Below are positions 37,151-50,104 of a stretch of 64,000 nt of DNA, one piece after another; the stretch's first letter is position 1; each line of letters begins with the position of its first letter. The stretch covers positions 54,425,149 through 54,489,148 of the forward strand of contig CM033392.1 in the NCBI GenBank assembly GCA_019426215.1, written 5' to 3'. The notes under the pieces were generated by a model. That model was not told the DNA's origin. It worked only from the letters and a program-made list of their open reading frames with translations, and searched no databases. Both the position numbers and the translations under genes were made by a program. Source of the DNA: Buddleja alternifolia (Eukaryota > Streptophyta > Magnoliopsida > Lamiales > Scrophulariaceae).

Positions 37151-38884
37151 CTATAAAACCCAGCTTCTTTCCTGCCATTCTCACACGCACTTGTAGCGCA
37201 AACAATTCCGAGAGATCAAACCTGTAATTGTACAAGGTTTATTCTCTTCCTCTTTGTTAATTATTTAAATTTTTAAGATTTTTTGTTATATTGACGTTTA
37301 ATTTACACATTTTTAATTTTGTAGATTGTCATTTCTCATGAATTTCATTTTATTTTTAGTCTTGTTTTTTGAATTTATATTGCTAACCGTTTCATGATTT
37401 CTGGTGGTGACCATATTGGTGGTCTCCCTCCGTTGTAAATCGGTCATACTTATATAATGATAAATCCATTTGCATGTTTTATTTTCCCTAATTTTTATTT
37501 CTTTAATTAATGTTAATTTCTACTTTCTTACTATATCTAATGATGTCGTTTGGCTACTTAATGAGTTAATAGAATTATAATGTTCATATTACAACTCTAA
37601 TTTTGTTTTTCAGCTGTTTTATGTTTCTTTGCGTATATTCATTTTAAATTTGGTGTTGGTGTATTGTTTGAATTGGAATATTATTTGTTCCAAACACAAG
37701 CTCCATACATATGTGGGACAGTTGTTATGGACTGTCAATAATTTTTTGTTGTATTTTTTTTTTCAAAACTCTTCTAATAATTCATGTTTTTTATTCTCAT
37801 CTTTGCGTACATTTGTTTTCGTATTAATTTCTTTCCAGAGTTATTATCGATGTTTTGTTTCATTTCTACATTCAATTCTTTATCCTTTGTGATTATTTCA
37901 GTTGGTGTTTGGTAGTGATAATTTCTCCCGGTCTTCGTTCATTAATTGTCTGTACTTTTTTTTTAAGCTGCCTATAAATTTTTTGCCGTGTTATATAATT
38001 GTATCCTGATTGCGTTTGTGAGTTTGAATCTGTTGTTCAGGACTATATGCAAGGTTACTAATTTATAACATATCGTCATTTCTTTATTTGGTTTATTCAC
38101 TCGTCCGTTCTCTTTTTTTTTTTTTCCATTTATTGTTAAAAGAAAAAAAACTCATGGTGTTCGGCTCAAGACCTGTTCTCGTTATTAAATATGTAATATT
38201 ATTTATTTATACTGGATTAACGGGGTATTTTTTGGCAATTGTTTTGAACCGGTTCATCCCTGTGTGTATCCTTGTATGTTTGTGCGGCATATTAAAAAGT
38301 AGAATCCAAATGTGAAATTTTTTTAGCCCCGTATACTTGTTTTATTCTTTTGATGATTCTTCCTCACATTCTTTTATCTTACTTCTTATGTTCAAATTGT
38401 TCATTTGTTATTTATTTTGCGGTTCGGTTATTTGTTCTTAGGCCCATATCATGTATCTGTTAAATTTTAAATTTACTTTTTCTTATACTAAAATTTCAAT
38501 TTCATATTGCTCGTCATTCTTGTCTTTTTCACTCATGAATGGGTTTAGCACGTTAATTGGGTCGGATTAGTAGCTATTCGTATCAGTATGAGTGAAGCAA
38601 ATAGAATTCGTAGACTTAGGTACACAAACAAATCAGCCCAACAACGAAATGAATATTTAGATCGTCGTAGATCAATATACGCCGCCAGGAATGGTCGGCC
38701 ATTGGTTATAAGAGAGTGTTGCGCCAATTCACCATCTCGCATCGAAGATGGTTTGTCTTTTGACCGGGATGTTGTTAATACTTCTTCTCGTGCCAATTTA
38801 TCTAGCAATTACATAGTGACTAGATCTGGCGCGAGGTCCTTGGTAGATAGTGGCAATGTAATCCTGGAATCCGTGAATCCTCAT
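37151..38884 (+). pseudogene. Orphan gene start: TATA, leader exon, intron, first coding exon
   Basis: CTATAAAA (37151) precedes a leader that could be spliced at TACAAG|GTTTAT (37236). About 1.35 kb of T-rich intron-like DNA follows, to TATCAG|T (38586). ATG 38588 opens a 99-codon exon (to 38884) that ends at a strong donor, CCTCAT|GTAAGTATAG. The product starts MSEANRIRRLRYTNK and has QQRNEYLDRRRSIYAARN. This Arg-rich pattern reminds me of the N-terminal region of plant Helitron helicase proteins, but no helicase motifs follow within the window before the CACTA element at 39471. The rest of the gene seems lost. It could also be a host gene fragment. Confidence 0.35.
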
Positions 38885-39844
38885 GTAAGTATAGATGAAG
38901 TTTAGCAGCTGACTAACAAGCGTGAGTGGTTCTATGTAAACAGTTATGTACAGGTGCCTATGCATAGAGAAACTGACTGCGTCGAAGAAACCATGATAAG
39001 CAGATTCATGCACTCCAGGGTCTAGAACAATTATGATTTCGGGGTCACGCTGCGCTATAATATAGCGAAAATGCATCAGGAAGTATGCGCGGTTATCCGT
39101 GCTGCAAGAGAATATGACCACGCTATGCTGGAAGTATTTTCATGTCAGCAGCTCTTGTTCGCTGACTGAAGTGAATCACAGTCCATTGGAATTCACAAGC
39201 GGCAAAGTTTCGTGAGGTTCCCTTACTGCCCAAGTAACCCATGTCGAGGTCAACTACTTCAAAACCTGCCAAACATATATACAAAACAATCAACCACTTT
39301 TGTGTTAGTTGCAATTTGTGTACATGGTCAATGATCAAACTCAGATGAGATATAACGTAATAAATGCTTTATGAAGATGTAAACCCAGCACAAATAATTA
39401 AACGTTTTTTGTTTGTAACTTATGCGAGAAATTTAACTTATCATTTTTTCCTATTACCCGTGTCAACTAACACTACCACAAAAAAGTCCTATTACAGCGC
39501 ACCTATGGCAGCGATTTTGAAAACTGCTGTAATAGGGGGTACTCGGTTCGGACCTATGACAGCGGTTCGAGCCGAACCGCTGTCATAGGGGTGTCAAAAA
39601 AAAAAAAAAAAAAATATTGGACTTTTGGCAGCGGTTCAGCCGAACCGCTGCCACAAAGTTCACTTTGTGGCAGCGGTTCGGCGGAACCGCTGCCAAAAGT
39701 GAACTTTTTGGCAGCGGTTCTGCCCGAACCGCTGCCAAAAGTTGTCAAAAAAAAAAAAAAAAAAATTTTTTGAACTTTGTGGCAGCGGTTCTGCCCGAAC
39801 CGCTGCCAAAAGTTCAAAATTTGGGCGGGTTTATTTCAAACCGG

Positions 39845-40030
39845 CCCCCCCTCTCTCTCACTCTCACTCTCACTCTCTCACTCTCTTTCTCTCTCTCTCT
39901 CAACTCTCTCACCACCACCACCACCGCCGACGCCCACCTCCGCCTCTGCCGCCGACGCCGACGCTGCCCACCTCCGCCGCCGCCGCCGACGCCGACGCCG
40001 CCCTCCTCCGCCGCCGCCGCCGCCTTCCAT
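39845..40030 (+). repeat. CT-rich and CCG/GAC-rich low-complexity block
   Basis: A (CTCTCA)n run is followed by CAC, then GCC/GAC triplet repeats. It resembles a plant 5' leader plus a Pro/Ala-rich coding start, but no full gene is present. Confidence 0.7.
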
Positions 40031-40079
40031 TTAGTTTTGGTATTTTTTTTTAGATAAATATATACACACACACACACAT

Positions 40080-40437
40080 AGAGTATATATAGATGTATGT
40101 ATATGTGGGTGTATGCATATATGTGTGGGTGTATGTATATTTGTGTATGTGTGGGTGTATTTATATTTGTGTATATGTGGGTGTATGTGTATGTATATTT
40201 GTGTATGAATATTTGTGTATGTATATATGTGGATGGGTGTATGTATATTTGTGTATATGTTCATGGGTGTATGCATATATGTGTATATGTTAATGGGTGT
40301 ATTTGTGTATGTGTGGGTGTGTGTATATTTGTGTATGTATATATGTGGATGGGTGTATGTATATTTGTGTATATGTTGATGGGTGTATGTATATTTGTGT
40401 ATGTGTGGGTGTACGTATATTTGTGTATTTATGAAAA
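40080..40437 (+). repeat. GTGTATGT/TATATTTG minisatellite
   Basis: Repeats built from TGTGTGGGTGTATGTATATT with variable TGGATGGG and TTAATGGG variants. Confidence 0.85.
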
Positions 40438-40462
40438 TATTTCTCGGTTGAAATTTTGCGGT

Positions 40463-40738
40463 GTTGGAATGACACGAAATTCACAAGGTCATAGAGAAAC
40501 GGCATTCTGAACAAAACGCAAAACTTTGTCTTGCGCTCTCGTGATTTTAGCCATCCGAGATCGTTTAAGGCCTCAAATACGTGTTTTATTACAAAAATAC
40601 GTATTTATGTAATAAAACGCGTATTTGAGGCCTTAAACGATCTCGGATGGCTAAAATCACGAGAGCGCAAGACAAAGACTTGCGTTTTGTTCAGAATGCC
40701 GTTTCGCTATGACCGTGTGAATTTCGTGTTATTCCAAC
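40463..40738. repeat. 276-bp near-perfect inverted repeat
   Basis: Two arms of about 138 bases, 40463-40600 and 40601-40738, differ at about 7 positions by hand count (~95% identity). There is almost no loop (centre ATACGTAT). Shared segments include AAACGGCATTCTGAACAAAA, CTTGCGCTCTCGTGATTTTA and CCGAGATCGTTTAAGGCCTC. Confidence 0.9.
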
Positions 40739-41982
40739 ATGGTAACATTATAAACGATAAAATAAAATTAAAAAAAAATAAATATACCACCCTATGGCAG
40801 CGGTTCAGCCGGAACCGCTGCCATAGGGTCCAATTTTTTATTTTTTTTTTAAATAAATGACCCTATGACAGCGGTTCTGCCGAAACCGCTGCCATAGGGT
40901 CACCCTACTGCAGCGGTTTCTATAGAACCGCTGTCATAGGGTGACCTATGACAGCGGTTCCGGAACCGCTGCCATAGGGTTTTGACCTATGGTAGCGGTA
41001 CCTATGGCAGCGGTTTAAAACCGCTGTAATAGGCCCAAAAAAACCGCTGCTATAGGTAATTTCTGTAGTAGTGTAATTATATCATTATTAACCAAAGAAA
41101 AAATCTACACTAGGTTACACTAAATTTATTTTTTAAAAAAATGCATTTTCCTTTCATCTGCTATATACATTATAACAAACATACCATTTGCATATAATAG
41201 TAGGCTGTTTTCTATATAACAATTATATTATACGCATAATAGTGACCCGAAATTGAAGTGATGATCTAAAAGAAATTCAAATATACACATCAGGAAGGTA
41301 ATAACATGATAGTGGCAAAGTAGAATTAAAAAAAATACCTGGGACGATCGACATAGCTGTATATGAAATAAGGTGTATTTGTTTTATGTTTACTTCGTGG
41401 GTGATGCATCGGTTTATATTGAGATGTAATCATTGCATTTTATTCTTTTTTTTCTTTTTTACGAACTTGCTTTACAATTTGTGTCAGGCAGGGCACATGT
41501 ATACTATAAAATATAAATTTTGAATTTTCTGTTACACATTTATTTTGCGATACATATTTATGTGAATGACATGTGTATATTAAAGTCTTTAATGTTGTCC
41601 GGGCATAAAAGATAAAATTTGTTTGAATCAATGATTTTCTTTAGAATATTTGCAAGTATATATCCATGTGTGCATTTTTTATGTCATTGAGCTTTGTATA
41701 ATTTATAACGACATGTGTGACATGTATATACACGACTATTAAATTTCGCGGTTTAAAAATATTTGTTTTCCTTATATCATATTTGACATGTATCATATAT
41801 TGATTATAACTTAAAAATGAAATTGTTTCGACTAATCAAAAACAAAAAAAATTCATAAGCATGTAAAATATATACACGATTAATTAAAATGTATACAGAC
41901 TATATGTATTTTTAATCCACATTATACCTTCTTTACTTACACAACTTGATGCATATCCATGAGTGTAATTTCGATCTAATAT

Positions 41983-42144
41983 TTGGTGACTTCATGAGTC
42001 CAATTTCCGGAAAATATTCACCACATAAATTGTTAAACTAGGAAAAAAAATATATACATTATATATATTTATAGATAGACTAACATATATTTTAACCCTA
42101 TATGTGGTGGTATTTTTTGAATGTTGAGTTCCTAGTTGCCACCG
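41983..42144. mobile_element. Fold-back MITE, copy 1
   Basis: Arms TTGGTGACTTCATGAGTCC and, read in reverse, CGGTGGCAACTAGGAACTC are related to the neighbouring copy 2 but more diverged. AT-rich centre. Confidence 0.4.
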
Positions 42145-42169
42145 ATATCATCCGAATTATCAGAGTCAT

Positions 42170-42229
42170 ACTTAGTGGATCCGAGAGTCCAACTCTCGGA
42201 CAATATCCATCACACAAATATTAAAAATA

Positions 42230-42260
<31 letters not shown>

Positions 42261-42336
42261 TGCTGACCCACCACATGTTTTAACACTATTTGGGGTGGAT
42301 ATTTATCCGGGAGTTAGACTTCCGGATTCACCAAGT
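42170..42336. mobile_element. Fold-back MITE, copy 2, with (TA)n centre
   Basis: Left arm ACTTAGTGGATCCGAGAG; right arm in reverse ACTTGGTGAATCCGGAAG. Arms are about 50 bp and include CAATATCCATCAC / AAATATCCACCCC. A (TA)n run at ~42232-42260 sits between them. Confidence 0.6.
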
Positions 42337-42439
42337 ATCACCAAAATTATCGTGTGCGTCACATATTTGTGTCAGTGGATTGAACAGAGGAATTATTACT
42401 CTTTAACCGGCGGTGTACGTAACAACTAGATAAGGCATG

Positions 42440-43030
42440 AATTGCAGCCATTGATTAATCCGGCAAACCAATCTCCCACCATATATTATGCATTATTGCA
42501 TTGCCCCACTTGGATCAACCTAACTATATTGCAAAAGTAATGTTTACTATGGTTACTTTGGATGGCATGTGGCTGACATGGTAAAAAAATAGAATAAACA
42601 AAAAAGAAATAGTTTAATTGTTTTTGGAGAAAGAAAATCTATTATTCGATAAATAGGAAAAAGGAGTAGATTAAAAAATTGTTAAGTGCCATTTTAATTA
42701 TTGTATACTTTTTAAAATTAGGATAAAAAATATTTATACATTACCGTGAAAATGAAGTGCAAATGATAATTCTCATAATAATGATGCCACAATTGCATCA
42801 AAGTACTCTCTCAAAGTTATAATACCAGCGGCAAATTGCATCAAATTCGTATTAGGCTTGAAAGAGAAAAGAAAAAACAAATTAATGACTAATGTCTTAT
42901 AAGAAAAACTTGCTGATATTGTGATTCTTCAATTCAAAAACAATAAAATGATAAAAAATGATCTAATCAGCTTTACAAAATTAAAGTTGCAGTAGATTAA
43001 AATATATAAAATAAGATAGTAAAAACTTAT
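42440..43030. other. AT-rich intergenic, nothing recognised
   Basis: No gene or element end could be supported. Confidence 0.5.
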
Positions 43031-43039
43031 TACAAACAT

Positions 43040-43670
43040 TGAGAATAATTAAATGGAAGATCGATCACTCTCAATCAAATTCTTCTACAATCAACTTCAC
43101 TAAATTGCTTTTCATTCAAATCGATCAAAATCAATTTTCACTTCTCTTTCTCCCCATCTCTCTCTAAACCTTAGCCTTCTTTTTCTTCTATATTCCTCCG
43201 CCAGCGATGGCTTGGTGAAGCAGTCGTCTTCTTCACCACTGTTACCACCATCGTCGGCGGGTTGGGTTGGAGCACCTTCTTCAACTTGTACATCACATCT
43301 TCAAATCTGACGAGATGACTATGGATCTAACGAAACAGAGACAGATCTAACGAGATGAAGACGGGTGATGCATAAGTTTTTATATAGCGTTTTAGATTTT
43401 TTGTTCAGTACTTTACTTTCTCTCTCGTATGAGAGTTTGTTTTCTCTCTCGAATGAGAGTTTCATCTCTCTTTGAATAGGAGTTACACAAGAATTTTCTT
43501 GTGTTCGGTTGTGAGTTCTTAAGATTTGTTATCTTCAAGAACCTGATCTTTAGTGTTTCAGATGTTCTTACTACATCATTTGAGTCGATATGAATTGTAT
43601 TGTTCCAAGCGTTGTAAACTTTCGATTGAATGATATATAAGACCGATTTTTCTTCAAAAAAAAATTGTTT
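43040..43670 (+). other. Possible retroposon 3' end or decayed gene leader
   Basis: A CT-rich leader-like stretch, a short ATGGCTTGGTGA frame, hairpin-prone CTCTCTCGTATGAGAGTTT repeats, and a tail GATATATAAGACCGATTT...CTTCAAAAAAAAA. The tail resembles 3' ends of plant LINEs. Identity uncertain. Confidence 0.3.
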
Positions 43671-44806
43671 TTTATTCTTCCTAACTATTTTGATTTTCTT
43701 TCTAATTTCAATGCTTTGCCTCTTCCATGGAACCGAATTTTAAAAGAGAAAGCAACACACTCAAAGTATCACATCATAAGAGATTATTAAGAAAATGTTT
43801 ATTTTCTTTTTCTTATGCGTAAAGGTCTTGCACCTTTCTGGAATATAGTGACGGGAAAACGATCAGAAAATATATATAGAGCAAATGATAAAATAAATGG
43901 GTAAAGGAAGTAAAAAGGAGGCATTATCGATAACGAATGGCTAATCGTGATACCTTTTGAATATATAAGATTTAAGAAAAATGTTATCAAGATAATTAAG
44001 GAGACGTTATAGGAGTTATTGAATGGAGGAGATCATTAGAGGAGAGCCTTCAATGCAATACAATCAAGAACAAAAATGACTAATTGGAGAAAAGTTCAAA
44101 CTTGAATATTATCAGTTACATTATAACAATATGAAGAGTAACATAAATCATATTTAAATTCACATAAATCAAGGGACTATTACTTCGTAAGTTGGATAAG
44201 ATTATGTTAGCTTGATATTGACGATTGATTTACCCACACATCATGAAAATTAAAGAATTTTATTGTAAAATGTAATAGAAATGTAAAGTAGTGGATATAT
44301 ATACCTACAACCATAATTTGTTAAAATGTATTGATGTCAAGGTAATACATAAGATACATATATATATATATCATAAATGATATTTAATTAAGAAAATACT
44401 CAAGGAATGAAAATGATAATTATAACTGTAGATTAAAAGGAAGAATAACATGATTTAATGTCTACCATTGTAAGATTCGAATAGAGAATATCATACTTGA
44501 GTTTAAAGGGCATAAAATTTAATAAAACATTAATTTCTTCAATTTAATCGGTTAAATACTATTATCATCATATACACAAACTCCAGAGTATACTAAATTT
44601 GTAATATTAAAGTTTTTTCGCCTGTCTTCCAAATTGTCTAAGCTTTATAAGAGACATTTTTTTGGTACAATTTTTTTTGTATAAAATGACCTCATAACAA
44701 TACCAAACAAATTTTATGTTTTCCGTTCGTTGAAAAACCAAAAGTTGCCAAATTAAAAGTTACATAAAATTATACATACATCTCAACAAAATAGTACTAT
44801 CACATG
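43671..44806. other. AT-rich intergenic, nothing recognised
   Basis: No supported coding region or repeat. Confidence 0.5.
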
Positions 44807-44815
44807 AAAAATGTA

Positions 44816-45127
44816 GGGGTAATGACATTTTCCCATCCAAACTATTCGGGTTTTTGCATTTTTGTAAATAAATTTTTTTTTTTTTTGCACTTTTTTATCT
44901 GAACTAAACGCATTTTGCATTATTTTATCTAAACTTGTTTATTTTTTACACTTTCTTATATGAACTACACGAATTTTTACAAAATTTTATAGTTTTAACA
45001 TTTTTCAGTCAAATTTTACTTAAGTTTTTAGGCTTATAAAGTTCGGATAAAAAGATGCAAAAGAAAAAAGTTTGTTTACAAAAGTGCAAAAACCCGAATA
45101 GTTTGGATGGAAAAATGCCATTACCCC
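44816..45127. mobile_element. Mutator-like MITE (312 bp)
   Basis: Arms of about 57 bp begin GGGGTAATGACATTTTCCC and, read in reverse, GGGGTAATGGCATTTTTCC. They continue CATCCAAACTATTCGGGTTT. An exact 9-bp duplication AAAAATGTA flanks it (44807-44815; 45128-45136). Confidence 0.9.
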
Positions 45128-45136
45128 AAAAATGTA

Positions 45137-46190
45137 AAAGGGCCAAAAATGGTTGCTCATAATGGAACTTCAGAAAATTTTGCTAACATACAAATTAATA
45201 AAATAAGGAGTAGAAAATCATAAAAATAATCTAGGTACTACTTTTTTTTTTTTTACAATCCAGCAACATGTATTTATCATTTTAACATGCAATCCACTTA
45301 TAGTGAATTAAAATATATTACATTAACAGTTTGATCAAAATCCTAACTTACAAAAAGTTAAAATTTTATTTTACTGCAAATCCACGACTTCAAAATTTAT
45401 CTTGTAAATTACTTTCCGAAAAATCACAATTAAGCATATCAAAAAAATTTATAAACACGATAGATACATCTTCAAATAGAAAATAATGATTACTCACCAA
45501 AAATATGATAGTACAGAGGTAGAGAAGAAAAAAGACAACAATTATCTAAGCGGTCAAATAGAGAAAAGAATAAATATATTAAAATTATTGGATAGAGCAA
45601 CTGTAGCATAAGTGAAAGATATTCACAACTTGAAGACCACAAAGTGGAAAGAAAGTTTGATCATATAAATAATGTGTGTTTTTACGTGTGCATTTAGGTG
45701 ATATAACTAAAATATGTAAGTGAGAGCTAGAATTAAGGGCCTAATGGTCGGCATTGATTGACTTTTTTATAACATGTGCATAATATGATTTTAAAACAAT
45801 ATTTAAATTAGTAACTATTTTTAAAAATTAAGAAAAAATTTCTTGTATTTTTAGTTTAAAAATTAGATAATAATATATACATGAAAACCTTGTAACAGTT
45901 AATTAGAGTAAACCAAACTAATGGATATTTGATTATGAAAATATCTAAGGGTATGAAAGCGGTGGTTACGATGTAGATTTAAAGGAGGGAGAATACATGC
46001 TACAGGCGTTTAATTTAGGATTTTGATTTTCACATGGTTTACAAACTGGGCGGTTTTAAAGGAGTTAGTTAAGCTTTAGAAATTCAAAATGGTAAAATAA
46101 CCTTGTTAGTATATTTACATATGCATACGATATATTACACATAATTAAAACAATAAATTGTTAAACTCCTCTTTTCACTTTTCCGTCTCT
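45137..46190. other. AT-rich intergenic, nothing recognised
   Basis: No gene or element end recognised. Confidence 0.5.
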
Positions 46191-46756
46191 GCTAGCAGAG
46201 TTCTCTACCCAGGTGAAAAAACTTGAACCCTAGCCTCCATCCATGGCCCTCCTCAAGTCAAATTGCCATCGGAAAATCACCATAGCCTTCACATCGTCGT
46301 CAAGCCCACCAACCGCCTGTTGTGCGAATCACCGCCAGTACCGCCGCCGCCTCAAATCTCACCGGTGTTGCATTTTCTTCTGATTTTATGTTGGAAAGGA
46401 ATAGAAATCGAGTTTTTTGAAGGTTTCTTTCTCTCTCACCTTAAAATTGCATCTTAGGAATAAAAACTCACAGAAATTTTGGAGGTTTTTGTCTTCATTT
46501 TGTACTGTTCATCTCCATCTGCACAAACTTGGCTGCAAATTCGTCAAGCTTTTTTTTTTTTAATTTTTTTTGATGACAGGCTCGCGAGCTTGAGCCATGG
46601 CTGGAGCTCGCGAGCTCTCGAGTCGAGTTGTTTTTACAGGTCGAGCTCTCGAAATCGAGCTCGACGAGCTTGAGCTTGAATATTAAGGCTCGAGCTCGAG
46701 CTCGAGCCTGGCAAAATCGCCAAGCTCAGCTCGAGCTCGGCTCGTTTACACCCCTA
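46190..46756. mobile_element. Right part of a second hAT element
   Basis: It ends GCTCGGCTCGTTTACACCCCTA, the same terminal sequence as the 860-1668 element, preceded by the same GAGCTCGAGCTCG-rich zone and T-run. The left terminus (TAGGGGT...) is not found, so the copy is truncated or its end has decayed. Its core also has a GC-rich block: ATG 46242 opens a 47-codon frame (MALLKSNCHRKITIAF) and another frame starts at 46263. Neither is recognised. Confidence 0.65.
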
Positions 46757-46764
46757 GCCTCATC

Positions 46765-47714
46765 TCATCTATGTTGATTGTTTGCTTGTGTGTCTTATTA
46801 TCACATAGTATCACATAACCCACCGTTAAACTCATTAACATGACCTAAACCCTAATATCTAAACCACTGAAAATTTATTTAATTACTAGATGAAGTTGAA
46901 TTAATTTACCATAGTGTTACTACTAAGTTTGCAATATTTTTTAAAATGAGTTGTTGAAAATTGACTTTCTTAGCTATATATATCCGCCTTTTTAAAAGAA
47001 ATAAAAATCTTTATTCCCGTTGTCTTAATAAATTTCTCAAAAAAAAAAATGACTTTATATTTTTGGGAAATTCTATACATATTTCAAATAAGCAAAATCC
47101 ATGTGGTATTTCTAGATAAACGTACCAATATAAGACAAATGTAATACACTTTCTTTGGGAACTACTTCCGATTTCTGGATATAATTTCCATATTACTATG
47201 CCTGCAACATTAATTATTATTATTGACATAATACAGTAATATAATAGAAATCAAACCTCTGCACCTCCTAATGATGGTATTTGATCTTGGCATGTCTTAC
47301 ATATGTCAACCATTTTTACTCCAGAATAGGTTGTGAAGTTTGTACCATAAGAACAATTCAAAATAAATATTTCCAACTTTCGCTGAATATGAGTAATCAT
47401 CCATCCTTTTAGCCTCATTGCTAAAAACTAGATGACATGTTTTTCGTCTCCTATGGACAAATTTCACAAGGTATTAAGAAGTAGCCTGGTTAAGAACAGC
47501 AACCCCGAAAACAAATATTACTAACGTGTTTCCCATTCCAAAAGTAACGCGGCAAACTGCCCGAGTGCATTCATCTATTTAAATTGTTGGGATGCCTCAG
47601 ATGACAATTTTTGCATTCATTATTTGGGCCATATCGAACCACCTGTTGCCCACCGAGGATTCAATATCGTGCACGTGTAACATCATATGAGATCTATTGC
47701 TGCATAATGCATGT
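46765..47714. other. Intergenic, nothing recognised
   Basis: No supported feature. Confidence 0.5.
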
Positions 47715-47724
47715 GTAGTCTGTG

Positions 47725-49081
47725 GGGAAAATTGCATTTTTGGTACATCAAAGGGTCGGGTACCTTTTTTCATACAAACAAGGGTCCAATTGACAATTTT
47801 GGTACACTCCGGCGAGAAATTTGACAATTTAAGTACAAATCTCGCCGGAAAATACCATTTGGAGGGAAAATTAATTTGAATTTGGGGATTTTTTTCATTT
47901 GGCGGGAAAATTGACCTTCAATTTGGGGATTTTTGTATTTGGAGGGAAAATTAACTTTACTTTTGGGATTTTAACTCAAATACTTTCAAATTTTTTAGTT
48001 TAATTTGTTTCACTTTTTGAAAATTTTAAATCAAGTATTTTTTTATCGAAGTTATTATTATTCTATTTATAATGAATAAAATTTGTATAATTAATACATT
48101 TATAAATAATAAAAATAATAAAAAAATTATTTAAAAATTTATAATATTAATCATAAATTCAAATTAAGCTATGTTTTTCTTAATATTATCTTAAAATTAT
48201 TTTTTCTGAATTTTCAAAAAAAATTATGTTTTTCTGATTTTATATATACTTTTCTTATGCTTCTTTAATAAAAAAATTGGATTTTAAATTAATTTTTTTT
48301 GTCAATAGAAATTGCCATCTATGAAGATACTTTTACTTAAATTTAAAATTTCGTTTAACATATAATTTTTAATATTTCCTTATTATTTATTTATTTTTAT
48401 TTTTTGATTTTTTGATTTTTTTTTTTAAAAAAGAAAAATTATTTTGTTTTCCAATTTTTTCTGGTTTTTTTTTCTAGTTTTTAATTTATTTATTTTTCAA
48501 TGGAAAAAAAACATTTCGCCATCAAAAATAAATTTATTTAAGATATAAGTTTTCATAATTTTATTTTTCAAAGTTTTTGTGTTTTTAATATTTTTAGATA
48601 ATTTTTTAATATATTTGATAATTTAAATAAGAAAAAAAAATGTTTCTAAATAAAAATACTTTTTGTAACTATATTCGCATTTATATAATTATTATATTAA
48701 TATATTTTTTCAATAAATAATTGTTTTTTTAAAAGTTAAATTAGTTTGAAATATAAAATTTTAATATTTTCTAATTTCTTAGAATTATTTATTTTATTTT
48801 GATAATTTTGTTTTCAAATGAGGTTTGGGGGTAATATTGACTTTTCAACTCATTTCCCTCAAAATTTTGGTGCCACATAGGCAATTTCCCTCCAAATTTA
48901 GTTGCCATGTAGGCAATTTTCCCTCCACATACCAAAATCCCCAAATTGGATGCCACATAGACATTTTCCGATTAATTTTGAATTTTCCGGCGAGAGTTGT
49001 ACTGAAATTGCCAAATGGACCCTTGTTTGTATGAAAAAAAACGTACCCGTCCCTTTGATGTACCAAAAATACAATTTTCCC
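47725..49081. mobile_element. Mutator-like element (1.36 kb)
   Basis: Left arm GGGAAAATTGCATTTTTGG, ACATCAAAGGG, CATACAAACAAGGGTCC; the right arm in reverse carries the same blocks. Homology extends in to the CCGGCGAGA motif, about 130 bp or more. Flanks GTAGTCTGTG (47715-47724) and GTAGTCTTTG (49082-49091) match at 9 of 10. The core is very AT-rich and non-coding. Confidence 0.8.
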
Positions 49082-49091
49082 GTAGTCTTTG

Positions 49092-49326
49092 TGTCAATGC
49101 ATGCCATTGTCCAGATCAATTTTGTCATCTAATATAGTTAATACTTCCTCCTTTATTTTTCTTTATATTATAAATTAATTTATTGTATATAGTCATGGAA
49201 TGCTCTCCTCGCGTGGGTTTGGATTTTAATTGTTCAAGTGTGCATGTAAATTTAATGGCTTAATATATGCCTTATTATTGAAAGTTGCAAAATGTGTCGT
49301 ATATACGCGGTGTTATGGGTTACCTA

Positions 49327-49369
<43 letters not shown>

Positions 49370-49640
49370 AATTAGGTTGGTTAAGAAGAGTTTTTGTTGA
49401 ATACTTGATGTGTACCTGTTTCTGGATAAAAACAAATTGAATAGGGAGGAATCAATATGATTGATTCGAGCCCCGTGATAATTCTCCACTTAGAATTATC
49501 TAACAACCCCCGCGTTCGAATTCGATACGCTAGACGGTGGTTCAGACTTTAACACTTCGTCGTGTTGTTTAAATTTGTTGTTCGGACCGCAATTCTTAAT
49601 TATTGATTTCGAGTATGAACAACAGTGAATCGAAAGACTT
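49092..49640. other. Intergenic with (AT)n microsatellite
   Basis: An AT dinucleotide run spans about 49329-49366. No gene. Confidence 0.6.
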
Positions 49641-49689
49641 TCAAGTCTTAAATTAGAAGTTGATTATTATCTTCGAATGCAATAATAAG

Positions 49690-50100
49690 ATGAAAGAAAA
49701 GATTCAAATCCAGATAAAAATTATCTCTCAGATACTTAAATCTGACAAAAGATAATCTTATACTTACGTGAGAATCTTTCTTTTGAATACGATAGTTGGA
49801 TTCAATGCGAATTATCGTCTTCGAATGAAATAGTAACATAGTGAAGGAAAAATTCAAGTCCAGATAAAAATTACCTATCCGATACTTAAATCTGAATAAA
49901 AGATAGTTTTATACCTCCATGAGAATCTCTCGATCGAATGTATTATTTCTCAACCCCTGCGTTCGAGTCGCATTAATTGACGTTTTAGTTGTTCATTTCG
50001 AATATGAGAATAGCGAATGAAAAACTCAAGTCAAGATACAAATTACCTATTCGATACTTAAATCTGAATACAAGATAATTTATACCTCCATGAAAGTTTT
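49690..50100. repeat. Three tandem ~150-170-bp repeats
   Basis: The motif GATACTTAAATCTGA recurs at 49731, 49881 and ~50053. Each copy is preceded by AAGTCCAGATAAAAATTA-like sequence and followed by TTATACCTCCATGAGAATCT-like sequence. Confidence 0.7.
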
Positions 50101-50104
50101 CAAT

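Larger units (their letters stand above)
39471..41073. mobile_element. Non-autonomous CACTA element
   Basis: It begins CACTACCACAAAAAAGTCC and ends ATTTCTGTAGTAGTG, the CACTA superfamily signature, with the 3-bp duplication TAA on both sides (39468-39470; 41074-41076). The subterminal zones carry many palindromic GCAGCGGTT...AACCGCTGC motifs, the expected transposase-binding repeats. No transposase. The interior has a CT-rich and Pro-codon-rich stretch, a GTGTATGT minisatellite and a 276-bp hairpin. Confidence 0.9.
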